A stretch of DNA of 5,644 nucleotides from a bacterium (GTDB lineage: Bacteria; Patescibacteriota; Minisyncoccia; Phycocordibacterales; Phycocordibacteraceae): NCBI GenBank assembly GCA_021780575.1, contig JAJXYL010000042.1, positions 1 through 5,644 on the forward strand, read 5' to 3'. The notes beneath the pieces were generated by a model. That model had not been told where the DNA came from and searched no databases. It saw nothing but the letters and a program-made list of their open reading frames with translations. The translations under genes were made by a program, and so were the position numbers. The first letter of the stretch is position 1. Every line of letters starts with the position of its first letter. Positions 1-4,001 of the stretch are shown piece after piece.

Positions 1-339
1 CTCCGTCCACGACTTCGTGACCAGAGCAAGAAGATTTTTGTACCCCTCATTATCTTCTGCTAAGAGAACGATGCGCGAACGTTTCGCGTCCATATGCTGA
101 TCCTTCTCGTATCGGGAACGCGGTGCAAGGTACGTGTCCACGCCGAGGATCGGCTTTACGCCCGCAGCCGTCGCGGCTTTATAGAATTCGATTGCGCCGT
201 GCATATTGCCGGCGTCAGTAAGCGCAAGCGCGTCCATCTTTTCCTTTTTCGTCTTCTCTACCAACTCATCCACTGTGGGGAGCGCCTGGAGGAATGAATA
301 ATGGCTGTGCGTATGCAAATGGATAAAGCGGCTCGCCAT
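1..339 (-). CDS. dnaE: DNA polymerase III subunit alpha, N-terminal fragment (PHP domain)
   Basis: This is the catalytic subunit of the replicative DNA polymerase. Only the first 113 codons lie in the window and the reading frame runs off at base 1. The visible part is the PHP domain. It opens with HLHTHSHYS (residues 7-15), the first metal-site motif of DnaE PHP domains. Then follow ALTDAGNMHGAIEFY (39-53), AGVKPILGVDTYLAP and LLAEDNEGYKNLLALV, all in the family order and spacing. The start is the ATG at 339, because HLH normally lies a few residues from the N-terminus of DnaE. No Shine-Dalgarno fits; a -10 box ends 6 nt upstream, so the mRNA is probably leaderless. Position 43 is Ala where PHP domains with an intact metal site usually have His (TDH), so PHP activity may be impaired. 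The gene is divergent from rnhB. Confidence 0.95.
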   Translation of the reverse strand, partial: MASRFIHLHTHSHYSFLQALPTVDELVEKTKKEKMDALALTDAGNMHGAIEFYKAATAAGVKPILGVDTYLAPRSRYEKDQHMDAKRSRIVLLAEDNEGYKNLLALVTKSWTE

Positions 340-361
340 GCACCCAGTATATACTTTCTGT
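340..361. promoter_or_regulatory. Bidirectional leaderless promoter between dnaE and rnhB
   Basis: The whole intergenic region is 22 bp. It contains the perfect palindrome AGTATATACT (346-355), which reads TATACT on both strands: 350-355 for rnhB and 351-346 for dnaE. On each strand exactly 6 nt separate the end of TATACT from the ATG. A start 7 nt after the -10 box would therefore be the A of the start codon in both directions. Neither side has a Shine-Dalgarno. Leaderless mRNA is the inference; the sequence and spacing are seen directly. Confidence 0.7.
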
Positions 362-955
362 ATGAAATTCACGCTTGGGATAGACGAAGCCGGACGGGGG
401 CCGCTTGCCGGTCCAGTCGCCGTCGGAATAGTCGCTGTGCCGAAAGGCTTTGATGTTTTTAAGGAATTTCCGGGTGTCGCCGACTCAAAGAAGCTATCAG
501 AAAGGAGGCGTGAAAAGATCTTTGAGATGCTGCAAGCGCACGTCGCCCGGGGCGACGTGCGCTTCACGGTTGAATTTGAGGCCGCTGAGATTATTGATAG
601 TGAAGGTATTGCCGTGGCGGTGTGCCATGCTCTTTCGCGTGGCGTAAACGCGCTTGCGCCTGATGCGACACTGGTAAAAATACAGCTCGATGGCGCGCTC
701 CGCGCGCCGGGCGAATATGCCCAAGAAACCATCATCAACGGCGACGAGCTCATCCCACTCATCTCGCTCGCTTCCATCGCAGCGAAGGTCTCGCGCGATC
801 GCCTTATGACGGAACTCGCGCGCGAGTACCCGCGGTACGGGTTTGAAAAGCATAAGGGGTATGGCACCGCGGCACACTATGAGATGTTAGAAAAATACGG
901 CCCCTGTGCTATCCACCGTCGCTCGTTCATTCATCTTGATTACGGAGAGAAATAG
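362..955 (+). CDS. rnhB: Ribonuclease HII
   Basis: RNase HII nicks RNA-DNA hybrids 5' of ribonucleotides, removing misincorporated ribonucleotides and RNA primers in the cytoplasm. At 197 aa it has the normal family length. GIDEAGRGPLAGPVAVG (residues 6-22) carries the catalytic Asp8-Glu9. VADSKKLSERRREKIF follows, then QLDG with a further acidic site, then ISLASIAAKVSRDRLM with the last Asp. The C-terminal block is YPRYGFEKHKGYGTAAHYEMLEKYGPCAIHRRSF, typical of bacterial RNase HII. An ATG at 338 would add eight residues but overlaps the dnaE start. The ATG at 362 is chosen because it puts DEAGRG at the usual distance and sits 6 nt behind TATACT. The stop codon lies inside the conserved promoter element of the next gene, and the -35 box of that promoter is within the coding region. 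Two strong hairpins lie inside the gene. Confidence 0.95.
   Translation: MKFTLGIDEAGRGPLAGPVAVGIVAVPKGFDVFKEFPGVADSKKLSERRREKIFEMLQAHVARGDVRFTVEFEAAEIIDSEGIAVAVCHALSRGVNALAPDATLVKIQLDGALRAPGEYAQETIINGDELIPLISLASIAAKVSRDRLMTELAREYPRYGFEKHKGYGTAAHYEMLEKYGPCAIHRRSFIHLDYGEK
534..564 (+). repeat. 14-bp perfect inverted repeat inside rnhB
   Basis: The left arm AAGCGCACGTCGCC (534-547) and right arm GGCGACGTGCGCTT (551-564) are exact complements around a 3-nt loop CGG. It lies in the coding region, over the residues QAHVARGDVRF. A second, shorter stem, GGCGCGC/GCGCGCC with loop TCC, is at 692-708, and a 14-bp palindrome ACTCGCGCGCGAGT is at 814-827. All are coding. No T-tract follows, so none is a terminator. 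Confidence 0.75.
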
Positions 956-964
956 GACTATGGT
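936..964 (+). promoter_or_regulatory. Sigma70-type promoter of the first cysteine-rich gene
   Basis: The -35 TTGATT (936-941) and -10 TATGGT (959-964) are separated by 17 bp. The start of transcription is expected near 971. The -35 lies in the 3' end of rnhB and the rnhB stop codon is in the spacer. The layout is the same as the promoter at 1392-1420, position for position. Confidence 0.6.
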
Positions 965-978
965 ATCACCTTGTGTCT
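950..978 (+). repeat. Conserved promoter/leader element, copy 1
   Basis: These 29 bases match 1406-1434 at 24 positions. Identical blocks are AAATAGGACTA, TATC and CTTGTGTCT. The differences lie within and just after the -10 box. The element runs from the end of the spacer to about +8, so it is more than a shared promoter consensus. It may mark common regulation or descent from one duplicated unit. Confidence 0.75.
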
Positions 979-1001
979 CGCCTCTATGGGTCAGGCACAA
1001 G
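970..1001 (+). promoter_or_regulatory. 5'-terminal mRNA hairpin of the first cysteine-rich gene
   Basis: CTTGTGTC (970-977) pairs with GGCACAAG (994-1001): eight pairs including one G-U, with a 16-nt loop. It begins at the predicted transcription start, so the mRNA would carry a stem at its very 5' end. The rest of the leader runs about 60 nt to the start codon. Whether this is only a stability element or a sensor cannot be told from the sequence. Confidence 0.5.
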
Positions 1002-1050
1002 CACCAGTCTTTACCAGGGATGAGAGAAGCATAAGTATGATCTTTGTTAA

Positions 1051-1057
1051 GGAGAGG
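1051..1057 (+). promoter_or_regulatory. Ribosome binding site GGAGAGG
   Basis: GGAG at 1051-1054 is 7 nt from the ATG at 1062, a strong Shine-Dalgarno. It decides the start against the in-frame TTG at 1044. It stands out because the neighbouring dnaE and rnhB starts have none. Confidence 0.75.
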
Positions 1058-1061
1058 GAAG

Positions 1062-1319
1062 ATGAAGGCAGTCTTGAATAGCCGCAACAACAAGTCGTCG
1101 ATGACGCTATCGCGTTTGAACGTAAACGGAACAGTGGTCGCTGACGCAAAGGTTCTGAAATTTTACGGATTTAGAGAATGCCTTGTCGACAATCGGCCCT
1201 GCGATGGAGCCAGGGTCATAGATCCAGCGAGCGACAGGGAGGGGTCCATTCTCTGTTGCTCAATTCAGAAGAAGTACATTTCCGCTAGTGATGCAAAGTG
1301 GTGCAGGAAAAAAGAGTAA
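1062..1319 (+). CDS. Small cysteine-rich protein, unit 1 (hypothetical)
   Basis: An 85-aa protein of no family I recognise. It is basic, soluble-looking, and has no signal peptide or membrane segment. Five cysteines (40, 47, 65, 66, 81) are all in the C-terminal half. The segment GFREC (36-40) and the tail C-S-x4-YIS-x3-A-x2-C (66-81) recur in the protein of the next unit (GFEC and C-S-x7-FIS-x3-A-x2-C), so the two are likely distant paralogues. The cysteine pattern would suit a small zinc- or iron-binding fold, but that is inference. The start is the ATG behind GGAGAGG. The gene is its own transcription unit with promoter, leader hairpin and terminator. Third codon positions look less GC-biased than in the housekeeping neighbours. 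That it is a real gene is supported mainly by the complete set of expression signals and the paralogue. Confidence 0.7.
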   Translation: MKAVLNSRNNKSSMTLSRLNVNGTVVADAKVLKFYGFRECLVDNRPCDGARVIDPASDREGSILCCSIQKKYISASDAKWCRKKE

Positions 1320-1326
1320 TACGCTC

Positions 1327-1336
1327 AGACACAAGG
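1327..1336 (+). promoter_or_regulatory. 3' UTR element complementary to the mRNA start
   Basis: AGACACAAGG is the exact reverse complement of CCTTGTGTCT at 969-978. Nine of the ten bases also complement the start of the second unit's leader (1426-1434). It lies 7 nt after the stop codon and directly before the terminator stem. Pairing with the 5' end would compete with the leader hairpin at 970-1001. The match is seen directly; any regulatory role is inferred. Confidence 0.5.
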
Positions 1337-1363
1337 AGCGCCGTTCCGAGGAACGGCGCTTTT
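1337..1363 (+). terminator. Intrinsic terminator of the first cysteine-rich gene
   Basis: A 10-bp perfect stem, AGCGCCGTTC (1337-1346) and GAACGGCGCT (1351-1360), with a CGAG loop, followed by a short run of T (1360-1363). The T-tract is short but the stem is very stable. Confidence 0.8.
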
Positions 1364-1391
1364 GATACCTCATCAAGCCTGTTTCGAAGCC

Positions 1392-1420
1392 TTGACTTTC
1401 CCTTAAAATAGGACTACATT
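1392..1420 (+). promoter_or_regulatory. Sigma70-type promoter of the second cysteine-rich gene
   Basis: The -35 TTGACT (1392-1397) and -10 TACATT (1415-1420) have the ideal 17-bp spacer. Each box is close to consensus. The start of transcription is expected near 1427. It is the clearest promoter in the window. Confidence 0.75.
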
Positions 1421-1434
1421 ATCGGCTTGTGTCT
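1406..1434 (+). repeat. Conserved promoter/leader element, copy 2
   Basis: Partner of 950-978, exactly 456 bp downstream, with 24 of 29 positions identical. Here too it spans from the spacer end through the -10 box to the first bases of the mRNA. Confidence 0.75.
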
Positions 1435-1450
1435 AGTAGTGGTGGACACA
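1428..1450 (+). promoter_or_regulatory. 5'-terminal mRNA hairpin of the second cysteine-rich gene
   Basis: TGTGTC (1428-1433) pairs perfectly with GACACA (1445-1450) across an 11-nt loop. The left arm is the same conserved sequence used in the first unit's hairpin, while the right arm has a different sequence and spacing. A second small stem, CCCT/AGGG with loop CGG (1456-1466), follows in the leader. Confidence 0.45.
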
Positions 1451-1484
1451 TGTGACCCTCGGAGGGGATTGAGCTAACAAAGTT

Positions 1485-1490
1485 GGAGAG
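1485..1490 (+). promoter_or_regulatory. Ribosome binding site GGAGAG
   Basis: GGAG (1485-1488) is 4 nt from the ATG at 1493 and 10 nt from an in-frame ATG at 1499. Either codon could be the start, so the protein may begin MSMKK or MKK. Confidence 0.65.
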
Positions 1491-1492
1491 AA

Positions 1493-1771
1493 ATGTCAAT
1501 GAAGAAGGTGAAAAGAGCGACCAATAAACCAGAGTTTGTGGTCGAGAAGCACTCCAAGGCTCTTAAGGGAACCGGTTTTGAATGTTGTGCCAGGTGTCCC
1601 GGAACTTCCGGGAAGGTTGAGAGCGGCAAGATGCGTTGCTCTCGGGTTGGCGGGAAGCCAGAATTTATAAGCCTGGTACAGGCGGCGCGATGTGACGGTT
1701 CTAGACCGCCCCCTTATAGCCTCGGAAAGAGAGGGTCTCAGAATCATTCAAAAACTACAATAATTAAGTAA
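1493..1771 (+). CDS. Small cysteine-rich protein, unit 2 (hypothetical)
   Basis: A 92-aa basic protein (90 aa if the second ATG is used) of no family I recognise. It has no signal peptide or membrane segment. Cysteines are at 31, 32, 35, 49 and 67: the run ECCARCPG gives a C-x2-C knuckle, followed by MRCS and [10 protein letters not shown]. Four well-spaced cysteine positions suggest a small metal-binding domain (inference) over residues 28-70, flanked by lysine- and arginine-rich ends likely to be disordered. The signature GF-x(0,1)-EC ... CS ... (Y/F)IS-x3-A-x2-C is shared with the 85-aa protein of the previous unit. The gene has its own promoter, leader and terminator. The last 20 residues ([15 protein letters not shown] and before) look low-complexity. 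Function unknown. Confidence 0.7.
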   Translation: MSMKKVKRATNKPEFVVEKHSKALKGTGFECCARCPGTSGKVESGKMRCSRVGGKPEFISLVQAARCDGSRPPPYSLGKRGSQNHSKTTIIK

Positions 1772-1794
1772 ATCTATTCGGCTTTCGAGCCAAG

Positions 1795-1827
1795 AGCGCG
1801 CCCTTTTTAGGACGCGCTTTATTTTTT
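1795..1827 (+). terminator. Intrinsic terminator of the second cysteine-rich gene
   Basis: The stem AGCGCGCCC (1795-1803) and GGACGCGCT (1810-1818) has one C-A mismatch and a short T-rich loop, and is followed by TTATTTTTT. A small GGCT-TTCG-AGCC hairpin lies just before it (1780-1791). Confidence 0.75.
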
Positions 1828-1837
1828 ATAGCGTTTG

Positions 1838-1846
1838 TGGTAAGGT
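1838..1846 (+). promoter_or_regulatory. Putative extended -10 promoter of rpmF
   Basis: TG-G-TAAGGT is an extended -10 box ending 7 nt before the ATG at 1854, which would give a leaderless or nearly leaderless mRNA. The same bases also offer AAGG (1842-1845) 8 nt from the ATG as a Shine-Dalgarno. The two readings cannot be separated by sequence alone. Confidence 0.4.
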
Positions 1847-1853
1847 TCCCCCT

Positions 1854-2210
1854 ATGTCAATTCGCATGCGCCACACGAGGGGTCATACCGGCAACCGCCG
1901 ATCGCATCACGCGCTCCACGAAGTGAATATCGTGAAGGATAAAGAGAGCGGCAATCTTCGCCTTCCGCACCACGTGGATGAGATGACTGGCATGTACCGT
2001 GGCAAGCAAATCTTCACGCCAAAAACAAAGAGCAAGCATGCGCCGAAGGTGAAGGGTCCCTCGACCGAACAGCCGGCACCCAAGCACGTGCACGAACACG
2101 CACAAGAGATTCACGCGAATGCAGAGGCGAAAAGTTTGAAAGGAATTCTCGGTAAGGTTGCGACTGGCGGACGACCGAAGGCGCGGAGCGGTTTCGGCGG
2201 AGGCTCATAA
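1854..2210 (+). CDS. rpmF: Large ribosomal subunit protein bL32, cysteine-free, with C-terminal extension
   Basis: bL32 is a small structural protein of the 50S subunit. Residues 5-54 match the family: [17 protein letters not shown], a loop, LPHHV, then GMYRGKQIF, which corresponds to the usual CGxYRGRxV block. The four cysteines of the usual zinc knuckle are replaced by Asp29, Ser32, Asp42 and Thr45 with the C-x2-C spacings kept, so this is a zinc-free form. At 118 aa it is about twice the usual length. Residues 55-118 are a Lys-, His- and Pro-rich tail ([28 protein letters not shown]) ending in a Gly-Arg-rich end ([14 protein letters not shown]), which is probably disordered. The start is the first ATG in frame; Met5 is an alternative. 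It stands just upstream of nusB-rnc-smc but is separated from them by a GC-rich hairpin. Confidence 0.85.
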   Translation: MSIRMRHTRGHTGNRRSHHALHEVNIVKDKESGNLRLPHHVDEMTGMYRGKQIFTPKTKSKHAPKVKGPSTEQPAPKHVHEHAQEIHANAEAKSLKGILGKVATGGRPKARSGFGGGS

Positions 2211-2275
2211 ATACACGTCCGCCCGGGTTTGCATAGTCGCTGCGCTCCTTGTAGGCGCATGCGCATGAGCGCATA

Positions 2276-2309
2276 ATCCCCGCGGTCTCCTTGCGGGGCC
2301 GCGGGATTT
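2276..2309 (+). terminator. GC-rich hairpin after rpmF, probable terminator
   Basis: CCCGCGG (2279-2285) pairs exactly with CCGCGGG (2299-2305). An alternative stem, CCCCGC (2278-2283) with GCGGGG (2293-2298), excludes it. Only ATTT follows, so the T-tract is poor, and the -10 box of nusB begins immediately behind. Upstream, a GCGCATGCGC palindrome is at 2255-2264 and a TGCGC-ATGA-GCGCA stem at 2260-2273. The 127 bp between rpmF and nusB hold nothing else I can name. Confidence 0.5.
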
Positions 2310-2317
2310 GCTATACT
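2309..2317 (+). promoter_or_regulatory. Extended -10 promoter of nusB
   Basis: TG-C-TATACT is a near-perfect extended -10 box. The transcription start would be near 2324, giving a leader of about 14 nt before the ATG at 2338. No Shine-Dalgarno is present in it. Confidence 0.6.
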
Positions 2318-2337
2318 CAAGCGATACAGATCTTTTC

Positions 2338-3285
2338 ATGGCGAACCGACATTTAGCGCGCTCAATCGTTCTTCAGACTCTTTTTGAGTGGGATACCACG
2401 CGCGCGTCCAAGAAGGATGCGCATACGATTCTCGCGCGCAACGTCGCCGAATTCGGCGGCGAGGATGTCGACCAATCGTTTATGGATACACTCCTCTCCG
2501 GCGTCATCGCGAAGGAAGAGGATATCAATCTCGTTATCACGAAGGCCGCGCCCGAGTGGCCGCTCGAGCGCATTGCGCCCATTGACCGTAATATTCTGCG
2601 CCTCGGGCTCTTCGAGCTCCTCTTCGCCGACCGTACGCAGGTGCCGGCAAAGGTCGCTATCAACGAAGCTATTGAGCTCGCGAAGACCTTTGGTGGCGAT
2701 TCGAGTGGACGTTTCGTCAATGGTGTACTGGGCGCCGTCTACAAAGAGCTCGGCGAGCCCGGGAAAGATGAACAGGGAAAGAAAGGCAATAAAGTGCGCT
2801 ATGAGGACTTGCCGCTCCAGGCGCTTGGCGGTGCCGTCGTCTATGCGAAGCATGATGGGCAGTACTATCTCGCGCTTGTACACGATGTGTTCGGGCACTG
2901 GACCCTCTCCAAGGGGAAGATAGGCGACAGCGAAAGCACCGCACACGAGTCCATCGAAGAAGGCACCATTCGTGAGATAAAGGAAGAGATTGGCATCGAC
3001 ATTTCAATCGAAGAAAAGATCGGCGAGAACGAATATGTCGCGACGCACCCCGAGCGTGGCAAGCACCGCAAGCACGTTACTTACTTCCTCGCCCGCGCCG
3101 CGTTCGAACCGCTTCGTCTCCAGGAGGGGAAGGGTGGCCTCGATGATGCGAAATGGTTCCGTCTCCAGGACATCATTGACCTCAATTTCTACGATGATAT
3201 GCTCCCCATCGTCACTATGGCCGTCCAAAAATTGCTCGACCAAGCGGGCAGGGAGAAGGGGCATAACGCACCGATGCATGCCTGA
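2338..3285 (+). CDS. nusB: NusB antitermination factor fused to a Nudix hydrolase domain
   Basis: Residues 1-138 are NusB, which binds boxA RNA with ribosomal protein S10 and prevents early termination in rRNA operons. MANRHLARSIVLQTLFEW, APIDRNILRLGLFELLF and VPAKVAINEAIELAKTFGG with GRFVNGVLGAV are the family blocks. A charged linker (about 139-158, GKDEQGKKGNK) leads to a Nudix domain (about 159-305). LGGAVVY precedes the Nudix box HESIEEGTIREIKEEIGI (203-220), with Glu204, Arg212-Glu213 and Glu216-Glu217 in the canonical spacing E-x7-RE-x2-EE. The loop before Glu204 is about five residues longer than the consensus G-x5-E. Nudix enzymes hydrolyse nucleoside diphosphate linkages; the substrate is unknown, though the PKGK-like SKGK suggests a dinucleoside polyphosphate or RNA-cap type substrate (weak). 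NusB alone is usually about 130-160 aa. The frame is continuous at 315 aa. The start is the ATG at 2338, just before NRHLAR. Confidence 0.9.
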   Translation: MANRHLARSIVLQTLFEWDTTRASKKDAHTILARNVAEFGGEDVDQSFMDTLLSGVIAKEEDINLVITKAAPEWPLERIAPIDRNILRLGLFELLFADRTQVPAKVAINEAIELAKTFGGDSSGRFVNGVLGAVYKELGEPGKDEQGKKGNKVRYEDLPLQALGGAVVYAKHDGQYYLALVHDVFGHWTLSKGKIGDSESTAHESIEEGTIREIKEEIGIDISIEEKIGENEYVATHPERGKHRKHVTYFLARAAFEPLRLQEGKGGLDDAKWFRLQDIIDLNFYDDMLPIVTMAVQKLLDQAGREKGHNAPMHA

Positions 3286-3970
3286 TTTTTCTGCATTCGC
3301 GAAAAGACTCGGACTCTCATTTCATAACCTCGATCTCTTGGTCGAAGCATTCACGCACCGTTCCTATTTAAACGAACATCGGGACTATGCCGGCAGTCAT
3401 AATGAGCGGCTTGAATTCCTCGGCGACGCCGTGCTTGAACTCGCTACCACCGACTTTCTTTTTAAGAAATTCCCTGCCAAGACGGAGGGCGAGCTTACGA
3501 GTTATCGCGCCGCGCTCGTTAACACCGTCTCGCTCGCCGCGCTTGGGGCCGCTCTCGGCGCAAACGACTACCTCCTGCTTTCCAAGGGCGAATCGAAGGA
3601 TACCGGTCGCGCACGGGACGTCATTCTTGCCGACACGTTCGAGGCCATCATCGGCGCGATCTATCTCGACCAAGGATACGCGGCCGCCGAAGCGTTCATC
3701 GGGGAATGCCTCTACGGCAAGATAGACGAGGTTATCGCGAAGCGCTCCTACCAGGATGCCAAGAGCCGTTTCCAGGAGGTTGCGCAGGAAAAGCGCAATA
3801 CCACCCCCCGTTATGAAACGCTTTCCGAGAACGGACCCGACCACGCGAAGCTGTTTACCGTCGGCGTCTTCATCGATACTCAAGAAATCGCGCGCGGAGA
3901 AGGGCAGAGCAAGCAGGAGGCAGAGCAGGCCGCCGCCGAAGCTGCGCTTTCGGCACTCCGGTGGTCCTGA
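3278..3970 (+). CDS. rnc: Ribonuclease III
   Basis: RNase III cleaves double-stranded RNA, including the stems around 16S and 23S rRNA in the precursor. The 230-aa length is normal. The catalytic domain has the signature HNERLEFLGDAVLEL (41-55) with Glu43 and Asp50, and ADTFEAIIGAIYLDQG (118-133) with Asp119 and Glu122, so all four metal-binding acids are present. A double-stranded RNA-binding domain follows at about 160-228 (DAKSRFQEVAQ, then PRYETLSENGPDHAKLFTVGV, ending in KQEAEQAAAEAAL). The ATG at 3278 is 8 bp inside the end of nusB and puts the first helix in place. The frame is open far upstream, but that part overlaps the Nudix domain and has no family similarity. No Shine-Dalgarno is at a useful distance, so translational coupling to nusB is likely. 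NusB and RNase III both act on rRNA precursors. Confidence 0.95.
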   Translation: MPDFSAFAKRLGLSFHNLDLLVEAFTHRSYLNEHRDYAGSHNERLEFLGDAVLELATTDFLFKKFPAKTEGELTSYRAALVNTVSLAALGAALGANDYLLLSKGESKDTGRARDVILADTFEAIIGAIYLDQGYAAAEAFIGECLYGKIDEVIAKRSYQDAKSRFQEVAQEKRNTTPRYETLSENGPDHAKLFTVGVFIDTQEIARGEGQSKQEAEQAAAEAALSALRWS

Positions 3971-3983
3971 GGTCTCTTTCTTT

Positions 3984-3992
3984 TGATACAAT
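3984..3992 (+). promoter_or_regulatory. Extended -10 promoter of smc
   Basis: TG-A-TACAAT is an extended -10 box in the 31-bp gap after rnc. The expected start, near 3999, leaves a leader of about 3 nt before the ATG at 4002. No Shine-Dalgarno is present. No convincing -35 is seen, as is usual for extended -10 promoters. Confidence 0.6.
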
Positions 3993-4001
3993 GGAAGAAT
4001 A

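Noticed and set aside
338..361. Earlier ATG for rnhB adding MHPVYTFC
   Set aside because: It overlaps the dnaE start and the promoter palindrome, and the added residues have no counterpart in RNase HII.
795..802. GCGATCGC octamer resembling the cyanobacterial HIP1 repeat
   Set aside because: A single copy in a gene rich in CGCG-type codons; no other copies were noticed.
1037..1081. 14-codon frame overlapping the start of the first cysteine-rich gene (MIFVKEREDEGSLE), and a 4-codon frame at 1020-1034
   Set aside because: Neither has a convincing ribosome binding site, and GGAGAGG is placed for the ATG at 1062. Leader peptide control cannot be excluded but nothing in the sequence supports it.
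1768..1853. Possible small RNA or attachment site between the second cysteine-rich gene and rpmF
   Set aside because: The hairpins there are explained by a terminator, the rest by the rpmF promoter. No tRNA-like or integrase-related sequence is nearby.
2211..2275. Palindrome-rich stretch after rpmF as a repeat array or CRISPR remnant
   Set aside because: The GCGCATG units are short, overlapping and not regularly spaced, and no spacers are visible. Local CG-rich self-complementarity is enough to explain them.
2990..3277. Upstream extension of the rnc reading frame by 96 codons
   Set aside because: It lies over the Nudix domain of nusB in another frame, with an arginine/serine-rich shadow-type translation. 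The RNase III domain starts naturally at the ATG at 3278.
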